The notes under the pieces: generated by a model | The model's database searches: none | Told to the model about the DNA's origin: nothing | What the model saw: only the letters and a program-made list of their open reading frames with translations | Made by a program: the position numbers and the translations under genes | Shown here: piece by piece, positions 1 to 5,849 of the stretch | Layout: every line of letters starts with the position of its first letter | Position numbering within the stretch: the stretch's first letter is position 1 | Assembly: GCA_903832475.1 (NCBI GenBank) | Contig: CAILBQ010000394.1 | Coordinates: 1 to 6,507, forward strand | DNA length: 6,507 bases | Reading direction: 5' to 3' | From: an uncultured Acidobacteriota bacterium | Lineage (GTDB): Bacteria > Acidobacteriota > Terriglobia > Terriglobales > Acidobacteriaceae

Positions 1-790
1 AGATGGGGTCGTCGCCGCTGATGTATTTGAAGCCTTTGTATTCGATGGTGGGGCGCGTCCAGGCGTACCAGGCGCTGGCTGGGACGGGGTGGGTGGGCGA
101 GCCGATTGCGAGCAGGTAGATCATCATCAGTTCGCAGTAGTGGGCCCAGCGCGCATCGAGAAAGCCTTTGTCGGGGAACCACCCCATGGAGAAGGTCGTG
201 CCGCCATTCAGCATCCAGGGCCAGTCGACGCGCTCGTAAATCTTCGTGGCGTATTCGTGGATCTTTGGATCGTTGAAATAGGCGCGGGCGGTGAGGACTC
301 CGCAAAGGAGGAGAGACGTGTCGATGGAAGACACTTCCGAGCCGCGGAATGGGACACCGGTCTCGATGTCAGTGAAGTGATAGTAGAAGCCGTGTTCCTG
401 ATGAAACTGGTTGGCATGCCAGTCGAGCGTGGCGCGCACGCGGTCGACGATCTCGTCGTGGGGCAAGTAGCCGCGGCGATCAGCGATGCATAGCGCGGTG
501 AGGCCGAAGCCCGTGGCCGCTATGCTGGCCATCTTGCGGGGATCGCGGGCGCCGTTGAGGTCGTGGCGCGCGCGGTCGAGCACCTGCCCGGTGGTGGGGC
601 TGGCTTGTTCCCAGAAGAAGAGGCAGGCGCGCTTTTCCAGGTCGTCGAGGAAGGTTTCGTCGTCATGAGGGAGCGGTTCTGCGAGGGCCGAGGGCAGCAA
701 TTGGGCCATGGCCGCTCCACCGAGAAGCGTCAACATGCTGCGTCGCGTAATGAGGGAAGCAAGAGGCGCTGGAAGGTTTTGGTGCGGCAT
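1..790 (-). CDS. Tat-exported glucoamylase-like (COG5368 / GH144-like) glycoside hydrolase, C-terminus outside window
   Basis: The first 263 residues are visible; the frame runs open off the left edge. Residues 1-37 look like a Tat signal peptide: T-R-R-S-M-L at 15-20, a hydrophobic stretch, and a signal-peptidase-like A-L-A at 35-37. The mature part carries hallmarks of the glycoamylase-like family (PF10091/COG5368): LFFWEQ near 57-62 followed by a TG-x-V-x-DR element, ATGFGL at 91-96, a FYYHF-D block at 136-141 and FRGSEVSSIDT at 148-158. Known members of the family are about 450 residues, so roughly 40% is probably missing. Characterised GH144 members hydrolyse beta-1,2-glucan, but many COG5368 proteins are uncharacterised, so substrate is inference. 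The start at 790 is preferred over an in-frame ATG at 802 because a GGAGGAG Shine-Dalgarno sits 3 bases upstream of 790 and would be inside the longer form. It has its own upstream gap and is probably a separate transcription unit from the pentose genes. Confidence 0.8.
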   Translation of the reverse strand, partial: MPHQNLPAPLASLITRRSMLTLLGGAAMAQLLPSALAEPLPHDDETFLDDLEKRACLFFWEQASPTTGQVLDRARHDLNGARDPRKMASIAATGFGLTALCIADRRGYLPHDEIVDRVRATLDWHANQFHQEHGFYYHFTDIETGVPFRGSEVSSIDTSLLLCGVLTARAYFNDPKIHEYATKIYERVDWPWMLNGGTTFSMGWFPDKGFLDARWAHYCELMMIYLLAIGSPTHPVPASAWYAWTRPTIEYKGFKYISGDDPI

Positions 791-793
791 GAA

Positions 794-800
794 CTCCTCC
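794..800 (-). promoter_or_regulatory. Ribosome binding site of the glycoside hydrolase gene
   Basis: Read on the minus strand this is GGAGGAG, 3 bases before the ATG at 790 (5 bases counted from the GGAGG core). It is the strongest Shine-Dalgarno in the window and settles the start: the in-frame ATG ending at 802 overlaps it and has only a pyrimidine-rich CTTTTCTTCTCC in front. Confidence 0.7.
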
Positions 801-838
801 ATGGGAGAAGAAAAGCGCGGAGGTTGGAGAAGATGATG

Positions 839-873
839 AATAAAGCAAAAGCCCGGTGCGCAAGCGATTGCGC
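839..873 (-). terminator. Possible rho-independent terminator after the pentose-oxidation operon
   Basis: On the minus strand there is a perfect 6-bp GC-rich stem, GCGCAA / TTGCGC (858-863 paired with 868-873), closed by a 4-base loop. About 7 bases later comes a T-rich run, TTTTGCTTTATT. It lies some 65 bases after the PQQ dehydrogenase stop. The distance between stem and T-run and the interruption of the run make it a non-ideal terminator. It also sits just downstream of a possible promoter, where a strong terminator would block the next gene, so the two readings compete. Confidence 0.35.
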
Positions 874-881
874 CGAATTCG

Positions 882-911
882 TTGATACCACCTGCCATTG
901 ACCGATGTCAA
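882..911 (-). promoter_or_regulatory. Possible sigma70-type promoter for the glycoside hydrolase gene
   Basis: On the minus strand a perfect -35 box TTGACA (911-906) is followed after 18 bases by TATCAA (887-882), a 4-of-6 match to TATAAT. Initiation would fall near 875, giving a leader of about 85 bases before the ATG at 790. The -35 box is embedded in the 7-bp inverted repeat at 896-913, which could be an operator overlapping the promoter. This rests on pattern matching only, and consensus rules are less certain outside proteobacteria. Confidence 0.3.
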
Positions 912-913
912 TG
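896..913. repeat. Perfect 7-bp inverted repeat with 4-base spacer
   Basis: CATTGAC, the spacer CGAT, then GTCAATG form a perfect hairpin or dyad 26 bases beyond the PQQ dehydrogenase stop. No T-run follows it on either strand, so it is a poor rho-independent terminator. It could be a 3'-end stabilising hairpin of the upstream operon or a regulator binding site over the possible -35 box. Confidence 0.45.
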
Positions 914-938
914 CTGGTTGAGACATCGAGCCCTCCAC

Positions 939-3362
939 TCAGGGAAGAGCAAAGGCAACCCATTGGCCGCCTGAGGGGACCTTTGGATCGCGTCCGCCAC
1001 CGGCAGCGATGACCACGTATTGCTTACCGTCGATGCTGTAAGTTGCGGGCGTGGCCGTGGCAGAGTAATCGAGCGTGGTCTGCCAGAGGAGCTTGCCGGA
1101 CTGAGCATCGAAGGCGCGGAATCTCCGGTCAAAGGATGTTGCTCCGATGAAGAGGAGTCCGGATGCAGTGACGATCGGTCCGCCGTAGTTTTCAGAGCCG
1201 GTATTAGTCATGCCTTTCGCGGCGAGGTCGGGATATTCGCCGAGGGGAATTTTCCAGAGATACTTGCCGGTGTTGAGATCGATGGCGTTGAGCGTCCCCC
1301 AGGGAGGACTGATGGCGGGATAACCGTCCTGGTCGAGAAACTTGCGATAGCCGGTGAACTGGTAGGGAAGATTGACGGTATCAGGCACGGGCGTCGGAGG
1401 CGCGTCTGTGATGCCGAGATAAATTAGCAACGAAGTCAGTTCGACATCCTTGAGATCGGTGAATCCGGGCATGCGGCCCTTGCCCTGGCGGATGATGTCG
1501 AGAGCCTGCGACTTGGTTGTGCGCGTACCGATGCCAAGCAACGCAGGAAAGGATGGCGGGATACCTTCGAGTTGATCGCCATGACAGATGGCGCAGCGAG
1601 TTAGGTAGCTCTGTGCGCCGGGCGAGTTATCGGGCGCTGCGGTTCTAGGAGTTGTGGCGCTGCTTAATTCTTTCTTGTCGCTAGGAGGCTGTGGAGTGGT
1701 AGCCTCGGCAGCGGTGAGGTTGAGAAAGGCGAGCAGCGAATGCATGGTGTTGTCGCTGATGCTGGGAAAGCCGGGCATGCGGCCTTTGCCTGCATAAATC
1801 GCGGCCATGATGTCTTTCTCGGAGAGACGCGCGCTCACGCCGATCAGCGATGGGAAGGCGGGGGGGGCGCCTTCGCGATGTGGGCCGTGGCAGACGCTGC
1901 AGAGATTGGCGTAGGTTTGTTCGCCGCTGCTGCCGCCGGTGTGCGCACGGGTGAGGCCGGCCATCCAGGCCATCTCGTTTTCGTTCACGTAGAGGATTGC
2001 TCTTTTTGGATCGAGCGCGGAGCCGCCCCACTCCGCACCGCCGTCAAAGCCGGGAAAGACGATGGTGTCTTTGTCCACGCTGAAGGGCACAAACTGGCCT
2101 GCACTGCGCATAGAGTTGAACTTTTCAAGAGCGTAGGCGTGGGCCGCGGGCGTGCGGTTGGTGAGCATGTCGGCGGTGAGGAACTGGCGGCCAAAGGGCT
2201 CTGGCTTGGTGGGCAAGGGCTGGGTGGGCGAGGCCTTTTCGCCGGGCACGTCGCTGGGTGGATACGGTTTCTCTTCGATCGGAAAAAGAGGCGCGCCTGT
2301 GGCGCGGTCGAAGAGATAGACGTAAGCCTGCTTGGTGGTTTGCGCCACGGCGTCGATGGACTGGCCGTCCCGATGAATGGTGACAAGCGTGGGAGCGGAA
2401 GGGAAGTCGCGATCCCAGATGTCGTGATGCACGCCTTGAAAATGCCAGAGGCGCTTGCCGGTGCTGGCGTCTAGAGCGAGCAGCGTGTTGGCGTAAAGAT
2501 CGTTTCCGATGCGGTCGGAGCCGTAGAAGTCGAAGACGGAGGAACCTGTCGGAGCGTAAAGGATGCCGCGCTGCTGGTCGACGACCATGCCGGCCCAGTT
2601 GTTGGCAGCGCCGGAGGTCTTCCAGGCTTCGGCGGGCCATGTCTCGTGGCCGGGCTCGCCGGGATGGGGGATAGTGTGGAAGCTCCAGCGCATGGCGCCG
2701 GTGTGCACGTCGAAGGCGCGGATGTCGCCGGGCGGGGAGGGGTGCGTCTCGGGGTTGCGGCCGCCAACGATGATGAGGTCTTTGTAGATGACGCCAGGGC
2801 TGGTCATCACGATCGACTGCTGTTTGTAGTCCCCGCGAAGATTCTTGCGCAGGTCGATGCGTCCATGTTCGCCGAAAGAGTCGATGGGATGGCCGGTCGC
2901 CGGGTCGAGCGCGTACAGAAATTCCATGATGCCGGCGAAGATGCGGTTGCCGTTGGGCGATGCGTACCAGGCGAGGCCGCGCGTGGGCTGGGAGCCCTTG
3001 ACGCCCGAGTCGAATGTCCACAGCACCTTGCCGGTGGCGGCATCAAGCGCGATCACTTTCTGCGTAGGCGTGTAGCCATAGAGAACGCGGCCAACGATGA
3101 GCGGGCTGGTCTGCAGGCCGCCGGCTTCGTGGCTGTCAAAGGTCCAGGCGACCTTGAGCCTGGAGACGTTGCGAGGGTTTATCTGGGTCAGAGTGGAGTA
3201 ATGATCGTTGTCGGATTGCCCACCCCAGACGGGCCAGTCCTGGTTGTGCTGTTCGGCCTTGTGCTGCGCGTGCATGTTGCCGGTGGGGAGACAGATGGCA
3301 ACTGCGGCGAACAGCAGGCATGCTACTGCCGCTGGGGCACGTCTGGATTGAGGAGAATTCAT
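939..3362 (-). CDS. Periplasmic PQQ-dependent dehydrogenase with two inserted cytochrome c domains (quinohemoprotein)
   Basis: This 807-residue protein matches the beta-propeller of the membrane-bound glucose dehydrogenase/quinate dehydrogenase family, but it lacks the N-terminal membrane helices. It begins with a Sec-type signal: S-R-R-A-P near 6-10, a hydrophobic core, and likely cleavage after M-H-A at 30-32. Family motifs include WPVWGG (about 43-48), repeated blade motifs of the D-x-x-TGK-x-LW type (LDAATGKVLW, LDASTGKRLW), SQPTRG (124-129), HHDIWDRD (312-319, the active-site Asp region) and the TTKQAY Lys (K344). The C-terminal blades run from PWGTLNAIDLNTGK (about 687-700) to the closing GKQYVVIAAGGG. 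Between the blades, at residues about 484-650, two c-type heme modules are inserted: CSVCH 488-492 with axial M529, and CAICH 590-594 with M631. Predicted role is aldose oxidation in the periplasm with electrons passed to the hemes; the exact sugar is unknown. It is last in the operon, 23 bases after the aldehyde dehydrogenase. The ATG at 3362 was chosen; an in-frame GTG at 3371 is also open, and both have weak Shine-Dalgarno sequences. Confidence 0.9.
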   Translation of the reverse strand: MNSPQSRRAPAAVACLLFAAVAICLPTGNMHAQHKAEQHNQDWPVWGGQSDNDHYSTLTQINPRNVSRLKVAWTFDSHEAGGLQTSPLIVGRVLYGYTPTQKVIALDAATGKVLWTFDSGVKGSQPTRGLAWYASPNGNRIFAGIMEFLYALDPATGHPIDSFGEHGRIDLRKNLRGDYKQQSIVMTSPGVIYKDLIIVGGRNPETHPSPPGDIRAFDVHTGAMRWSFHTIPHPGEPGHETWPAEAWKTSGAANNWAGMVVDQQRGILYAPTGSSVFDFYGSDRIGNDLYANTLLALDASTGKRLWHFQGVHHDIWDRDFPSAPTLVTIHRDGQSIDAVAQTTKQAYVYLFDRATGAPLFPIEEKPYPPSDVPGEKASPTQPLPTKPEPFGRQFLTADMLTNRTPAAHAYALEKFNSMRSAGQFVPFSVDKDTIVFPGFDGGAEWGGSALDPKRAILYVNENEMAWMAGLTRAHTGGSSGEQTYANLCSVCHGPHREGAPPAFPSLIGVSARLSEKDIMAAIYAGKGRMPGFPSISDNTMHSLLAFLNLTAAEATTPQPPSDKKELSSATTPRTAAPDNSPGAQSYLTRCAICHGDQLEGIPPSFPALLGIGTRTTKSQALDIIRQGKGRMPGFTDLKDVELTSLLIYLGITDAPPTPVPDTVNLPYQFTGYRKFLDQDGYPAISPPWGTLNAIDLNTGKYLWKIPLGEYPDLAAKGMTNTGSENYGGPIVTASGLLFIGATSFDRRFRAFDAQSGKLLWQTTLDYSATATPATYSIDGKQYVVIAAGGGRDPKVPSGGQWVAFALP
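1413..1607 (-). repeat. Heme c module, second copy, inside the PQQ dehydrogenase
   Basis: Residues about 586-650 carry CAICH at 590-594 (heme attachment, His ligand) and GRMPGF with M631 as probable sixth ligand. Aligned without gaps to the first module it is identical at about 27 of 64 positions, including EG-x-PP-x-FP and GKGRMPGF. This indicates an internal duplication. A Thr/Pro/Ser-rich linker of about 35 residues (about 551-585) separates the copies. Confidence 0.85.
1713..1913 (-). repeat. Heme c module, first copy, inside the PQQ dehydrogenase
   Basis: Residues about 484-550 carry CSVCH at 488-492 and GRMPGF with M529 as probable axial ligand. It starts directly after a propeller strand ending near NENEMAWM and a short Gly/Ser linker. 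The spacing between the two CxxCH motifs is 102 residues. The DNA of this copy includes an uninterrupted run of 8 G (plus strand 1860-1867) in the EGAPPAFPS codons, which the second copy lacks. Confidence 0.85.
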
Positions 3363-3385
3363 CCGTACCACTGTATCGCTTCTGC

Positions 3386-4957
3386 TTAGCCGTTGACGAA
3401 AGCGCCGTCAATGATGCGCCAGGCTCGCGGGTTTTCGATCACGTTGCGCAGGATGGTTGGTAGGCGATCTTCGCGGACGCCGTCATAGCATTGCAAGGCA
3501 GCGAAGCGCGTGATGGCAGCGGGAATGCCGACCGAAGTAAAGCCGGGATGCGAAGTTGCGGGGAAAGGCCCGCCGTGATTCATGGCAGGGCTGACGGCGA
3601 CGCCGGTAGGCATACGGTCGTTCAAAAGGCGGCCGACTTTTTGACGCAGCCCTGGTTCGATCTGGTTGTAGAGTGCGTCGTCCGCGCCGGATTTTGCGGA
3701 GTAGACAGAGCCGGTGAGGTTGCCTTCGAGATGCACGAGGATCGCTTGAAGTTCGGCGATGTCTTGAACGATAACGGCCATGGTGACGTTGCCAAAGACT
3801 TCGCGTTGAAGCTCATTAGGATGGGAGAGGAACTGCGCACCGGAGACTTGAAGAAGCGTGTTGTGAAAGCGGAACGCAGGACCTTCGACGGGCTGGCCGC
3901 CGGCGATCAGATGAGCACCTGCGGCCATGAGCACCGCAATGCCTTTGCCGATCTGATCGCGGCCAGCTGAAGAGAGCAAGGGCTGCGCCGCGCGCTCATT
4001 GAAGTTCTGAGCGACGGTGACGAGCAGCCGGTCGGCGTCGGGGCCGGCGAAGGCGAAAATGAGGTTGGGGCTGGTGCAGAACTGGCCTGCTCCGGCGAGG
4101 CAGCTGTCGGTGACGTCCTGGGCAAGTCTCGCGCCGTCTTCCGCAAGTGCGCCGGGCAAAAAGATGACGGGATTGATGCTGGACATTTCAAGATAGATGG
4201 GCTTGCCAGCGGCCTCGGACGCTTGCTTGAGAGCCATTCCGCCGGGGCGGCTGCCTGTAAAACCAACTGCACCGACGCGAGGATCGCTGACCAGCTTGAG
4301 GCCGTCCTCGTTAGAGATGTTGTAGAGCATCTGGACGGTCGCCGGAGGAAGGCCGGTTGATTCAAGGGCACGACGGGCTTCTTCGGCGAGCAGGCGGGTG
4401 GTGTTGGGATGGAGCGGATGAGCCTTGGCGATGACCGGATTGCCGGCGGCGACGGCGGCGGCGAAGTCTCCGCCGCTGATGCCGTTGAAGGCGAGGGGGA
4501 AGTTGTTAGGGCCGAAGACGATGACCGGGCCGATGGGGGCGAGGCAGGAGCGGATGTTGCGCTGCAGGTCGAGGGTGGCACGCTTCCAGGACTCTTCGCG
4601 GACGGCCAACGCGGCCTGGCGCAGTTGGTTGGTGGTGCGGGGAAGCTCGACGTCTTTGAGGCGCGGTGCGATGGGCAGGCCGGTCTCTTCATGCGCGGCT
4701 TCGATGATAGCGGTCGCATTCATTTCAATGTTTGCCGCGTAGGCTTCGAGGAAGGCGGCGATGGACTGGGGGCTCACGGTGCGAAGGATCGCCGCGGCTT
4801 CGGTGGCAGCGTTGAGCGCGGCGTCGCAGTCAGGCCAGGCGCTGATGGGGAATTCAGTGGTGAGAGCTTCGCTGGTCGAGGGATTGAATGCGTGGAACGT
4901 CGTATCGCCTGTTGCATCTAGCCATGTTCCGTTGATGAGGATCTGGGCAACTTCCAT
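3386..4957 (-). CDS. NAD(P)-dependent alpha-ketoglutarate semialdehyde (2,5-dioxovalerate) dehydrogenase
   Basis: This 523-residue protein is a full-length aldehyde dehydrogenase of the subgroup annotated as aldehyde dehydrogenase (NADP+)/2,5-dioxopentanoate dehydrogenase. It shows the subgroup block FGPNNFPLAFNG (148-159, catalytic Asn N152) followed by GGDFAAAVAAGNPVIAKAHP, where K178 lies in the cofactor site. It also has GFTGS (232-236), the general-base Glu E257 in YLEMSSINP, and the nucleophile C294 in GAGQFCTSP. The expected reaction is oxidation of alpha-ketoglutarate semialdehyde to alpha-ketoglutarate, the last step of non-phosphorylative pentose, hexarate and hydroxyproline routes, in the cytoplasm. 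The neighbouring dehydratase genes favour the sugar-acid role (XylA in Caulobacter nomenclature, not the isomerase). The second of two consecutive ATGs (4957) was chosen because AAGGA lies 6 bases before it but only 3 before the first (4960). It begins 31 bases after the FAH-family gene. Succinate-semialdehyde or other aldehydes remain possible substrates. Confidence 0.88.
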   Translation of the reverse strand: MEVAQILINGTWLDATGDTTFHAFNPSTSEALTTEFPISAWPDCDAALNAATEAAAILRTVSPQSIAAFLEAYAANIEMNATAIIEAAHEETGLPIAPRLKDVELPRTTNQLRQAALAVREESWKRATLDLQRNIRSCLAPIGPVIVFGPNNFPLAFNGISGGDFAAAVAAGNPVIAKAHPLHPNTTRLLAEEARRALESTGLPPATVQMLYNISNEDGLKLVSDPRVGAVGFTGSRPGGMALKQASEAAGKPIYLEMSSINPVIFLPGALAEDGARLAQDVTDSCLAGAGQFCTSPNLIFAFAGPDADRLLVTVAQNFNERAAQPLLSSAGRDQIGKGIAVLMAAGAHLIAGGQPVEGPAFRFHNTLLQVSGAQFLSHPNELQREVFGNVTMAVIVQDIAELQAILVHLEGNLTGSVYSAKSGADDALYNQIEPGLRQKVGRLLNDRMPTGVAVSPAMNHGGPFPATSHPGFTSVGIPAAITRFAALQCYDGVREDRLPTILRNVIENPRAWRIIDGAFVNG

Positions 4958-4963
4958 CATAAT

Positions 4964-4968
4964 TCCTT
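4964..4968 (-). promoter_or_regulatory. Ribosome binding site of the aldehyde dehydrogenase gene
   Basis: The minus strand reads AAGGA within AAAAGGAATT. It is 3 bases before the ATG at 4960 and 6 bases before the ATG at 4957, so the spacing favours the second Met as the start. Confidence 0.55.
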
Positions 4969-4988
4969 TTCAGTTGTGTCTTGGGAGT

Positions 4989-5810
4989 TCAGGCGACTTG
5001 ATTGATCAGCGTGCCGATGCCGGTGATGGAGATGCGGATCTCGTCGCCGCTCTGGAGAGTGAAGGTGTCAGGCGGGACGATGCCGGTGCCGGTGAGCAGG
5101 AAACAGCCGACGGGGAAGGTCTGGTCGCGATAGAGGTATTCGACGAGGGTGCGCGGGTCGCGCTTCATCTCAGAGAGCGCGATGCTGCCTGCGAATTCGA
5201 CGGTGGAAGACCGTTCGATTTCGATGGAGATCTGCGTCTCCGCGGGCATCGGATCTTTCTGGATAAGGATGCCAGGGCCGATGGCGCAGCTGCCGTCGTA
5301 GACCTTGGCCTGCGGGAGATAGAGCGGATTCTGCCCCTCGATGTCTCGGGAACTCATGTCGTTGCCGATGGTGTAGCCGATGATTTCGCCCTTGGAGTTG
5401 ATGGCCAGCGTGAGTTCGGGCTCGGGGACGGACCACTGGGCATCGCTGCGGATGCGAACTTTTTGGCGAGGGCCGCGCACCTTACTGCCGATGGATTTGA
5501 AGAAAAGCTCGGGGCGTTCGGCGGTGTAGACGCGATCGTAGAAATCTCCGCCGCCTGCTTCCTTCGACTCTTCCATGCGGGCGCTGCGGCTGCGGTAGTA
5601 GGTCACGCCGGAGGCCCAGACTTCCTGACCGTCGACGGGCGCGAGCAGCTTATCCAAAGTGCTTAAAGAGGCCATGTTGGCCGCGCGGTCGGTAAGGAAG
5701 CCATGCAGGTTGTCGTAGGTAAAGAGGTCATTGAGCGAGGTGCCGCGCATGCTGTAATACACGCCGTCGAGTTCGAAGGAGATGCCTTGCTGTGTGCGGT
5801 AGAGAATCAC
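4989..5810 (-). CDS. Fumarylacetoacetate hydrolase-family protein, probable 2-keto-3-deoxy-pentonate dehydratase
   Basis: This 273-residue protein has the FAH fold signature: WASGVTYYRSR (65-75), the metal-binding pair PEPE (E130 and E132), then GYTIGNDMSSRDIEGQNP with D151 as the third metal ligand, K169 in QAKVYDGS, and GTGIVPP (241-247). FAH-family members with this pattern include 2-keto-3-deoxy-D-arabinonate dehydratase of Sulfolobus and 2-keto-3-deoxy-D-xylonate dehydratase (XylX) of Caulobacter. The expected step is conversion of 2-keto-3-deoxypentonate to alpha-ketoglutarate semialdehyde, directly feeding the next gene's enzyme. It is a compact single-domain version, shorter than Caulobacter XylX. 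The start is a GTG at 5810, supported by AGAGGA 6 bases upstream. It lies 39 bases after the YjhG-type dehydratase and 31 before the aldehyde dehydrogenase. The FAH fold is certain; the dehydratase role rests on context, and hydrolysis of a 2,4-diketo sugar acid is the main alternative. Confidence 0.85.
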   Translation of the reverse strand: MILYRTQQGISFELDGVYYSMRGTSLNDLFTYDNLHGFLTDRAANMASLSTLDKLLAPVDGQEVWASGVTYYRSRSARMEESKEAGGGDFYDRVYTAERPELFFKSIGSKVRGPRQKVRIRSDAQWSVPEPELTLAINSKGEIIGYTIGNDMSSRDIEGQNPLYLPQAKVYDGSCAIGPGILIQKDPMPAETQISIEIERSSTVEFAGSIALSEMKRDPRTLVEYLYRDQTFPVGCFLLTGTGIVPPDTFTLQSGDEIRISITGIGTLINQVA

Positions 5811-5816
5811 GAGAAT

Positions 5817-5822
5817 TCCTCT
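5817..5822 (-). promoter_or_regulatory. Ribosome binding site that supports the GTG start of the FAH-family gene
   Basis: The minus strand reads AGAGGA, 6 bases before the GTG at 5810. The spacing is normal, and the resulting N-terminus (MILYRTQQG) looks complete, so the GTG start is credible. Confidence 0.6.
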
Positions 5823-5849
5823 GCAATGCGGCCGTCAGGCGGGTTGTTG

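Noticed and set aside
89..493. Plus-strand open frame of 134 codons
   Set aside because: It is antisense to the glycoside hydrolase, which has a strong ribosome binding site, a Tat signal and family motifs on the other strand.
1740..2474. Plus-strand open frame of 244 codons
   Set aside because: It is antisense to the heme-containing part of the PQQ dehydrogenase, and its sequence mirrors the codons of the real gene.
2125..3021. Minus-strand open frame of 298 codons in another frame
   Set aside because: It is nested in the PQQ dehydrogenase in a shifted frame. It is rich in Arg, His and Pro, as expected of a frameshifted GC-rich gene.
3270..3362. Lipobox in the PQQ dehydrogenase signal peptide
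   Set aside because: Two Cys residues follow hydrophobic residues (AVAC and VAIC), but neither fits the usual lipobox well. The Ile before the second Cys is unfavourable and the first is too early. Ordinary cleavage after M-H-A is more likely.
2646..3389. Plus-strand open frame of 247 codons
   Set aside because: It is fully antisense to the N-terminal half of the PQQ dehydrogenase, with no family motif. It is a codon-bias shadow.
4761..5666. Plus-strand open frame of 301 codons
   Set aside because: It lies antisense across the aldehyde dehydrogenase and FAH genes and spans their junction. The translation has no recognisable motifs and the composition of a high-GC antisense frame, while both minus-strand genes show clear family motifs.
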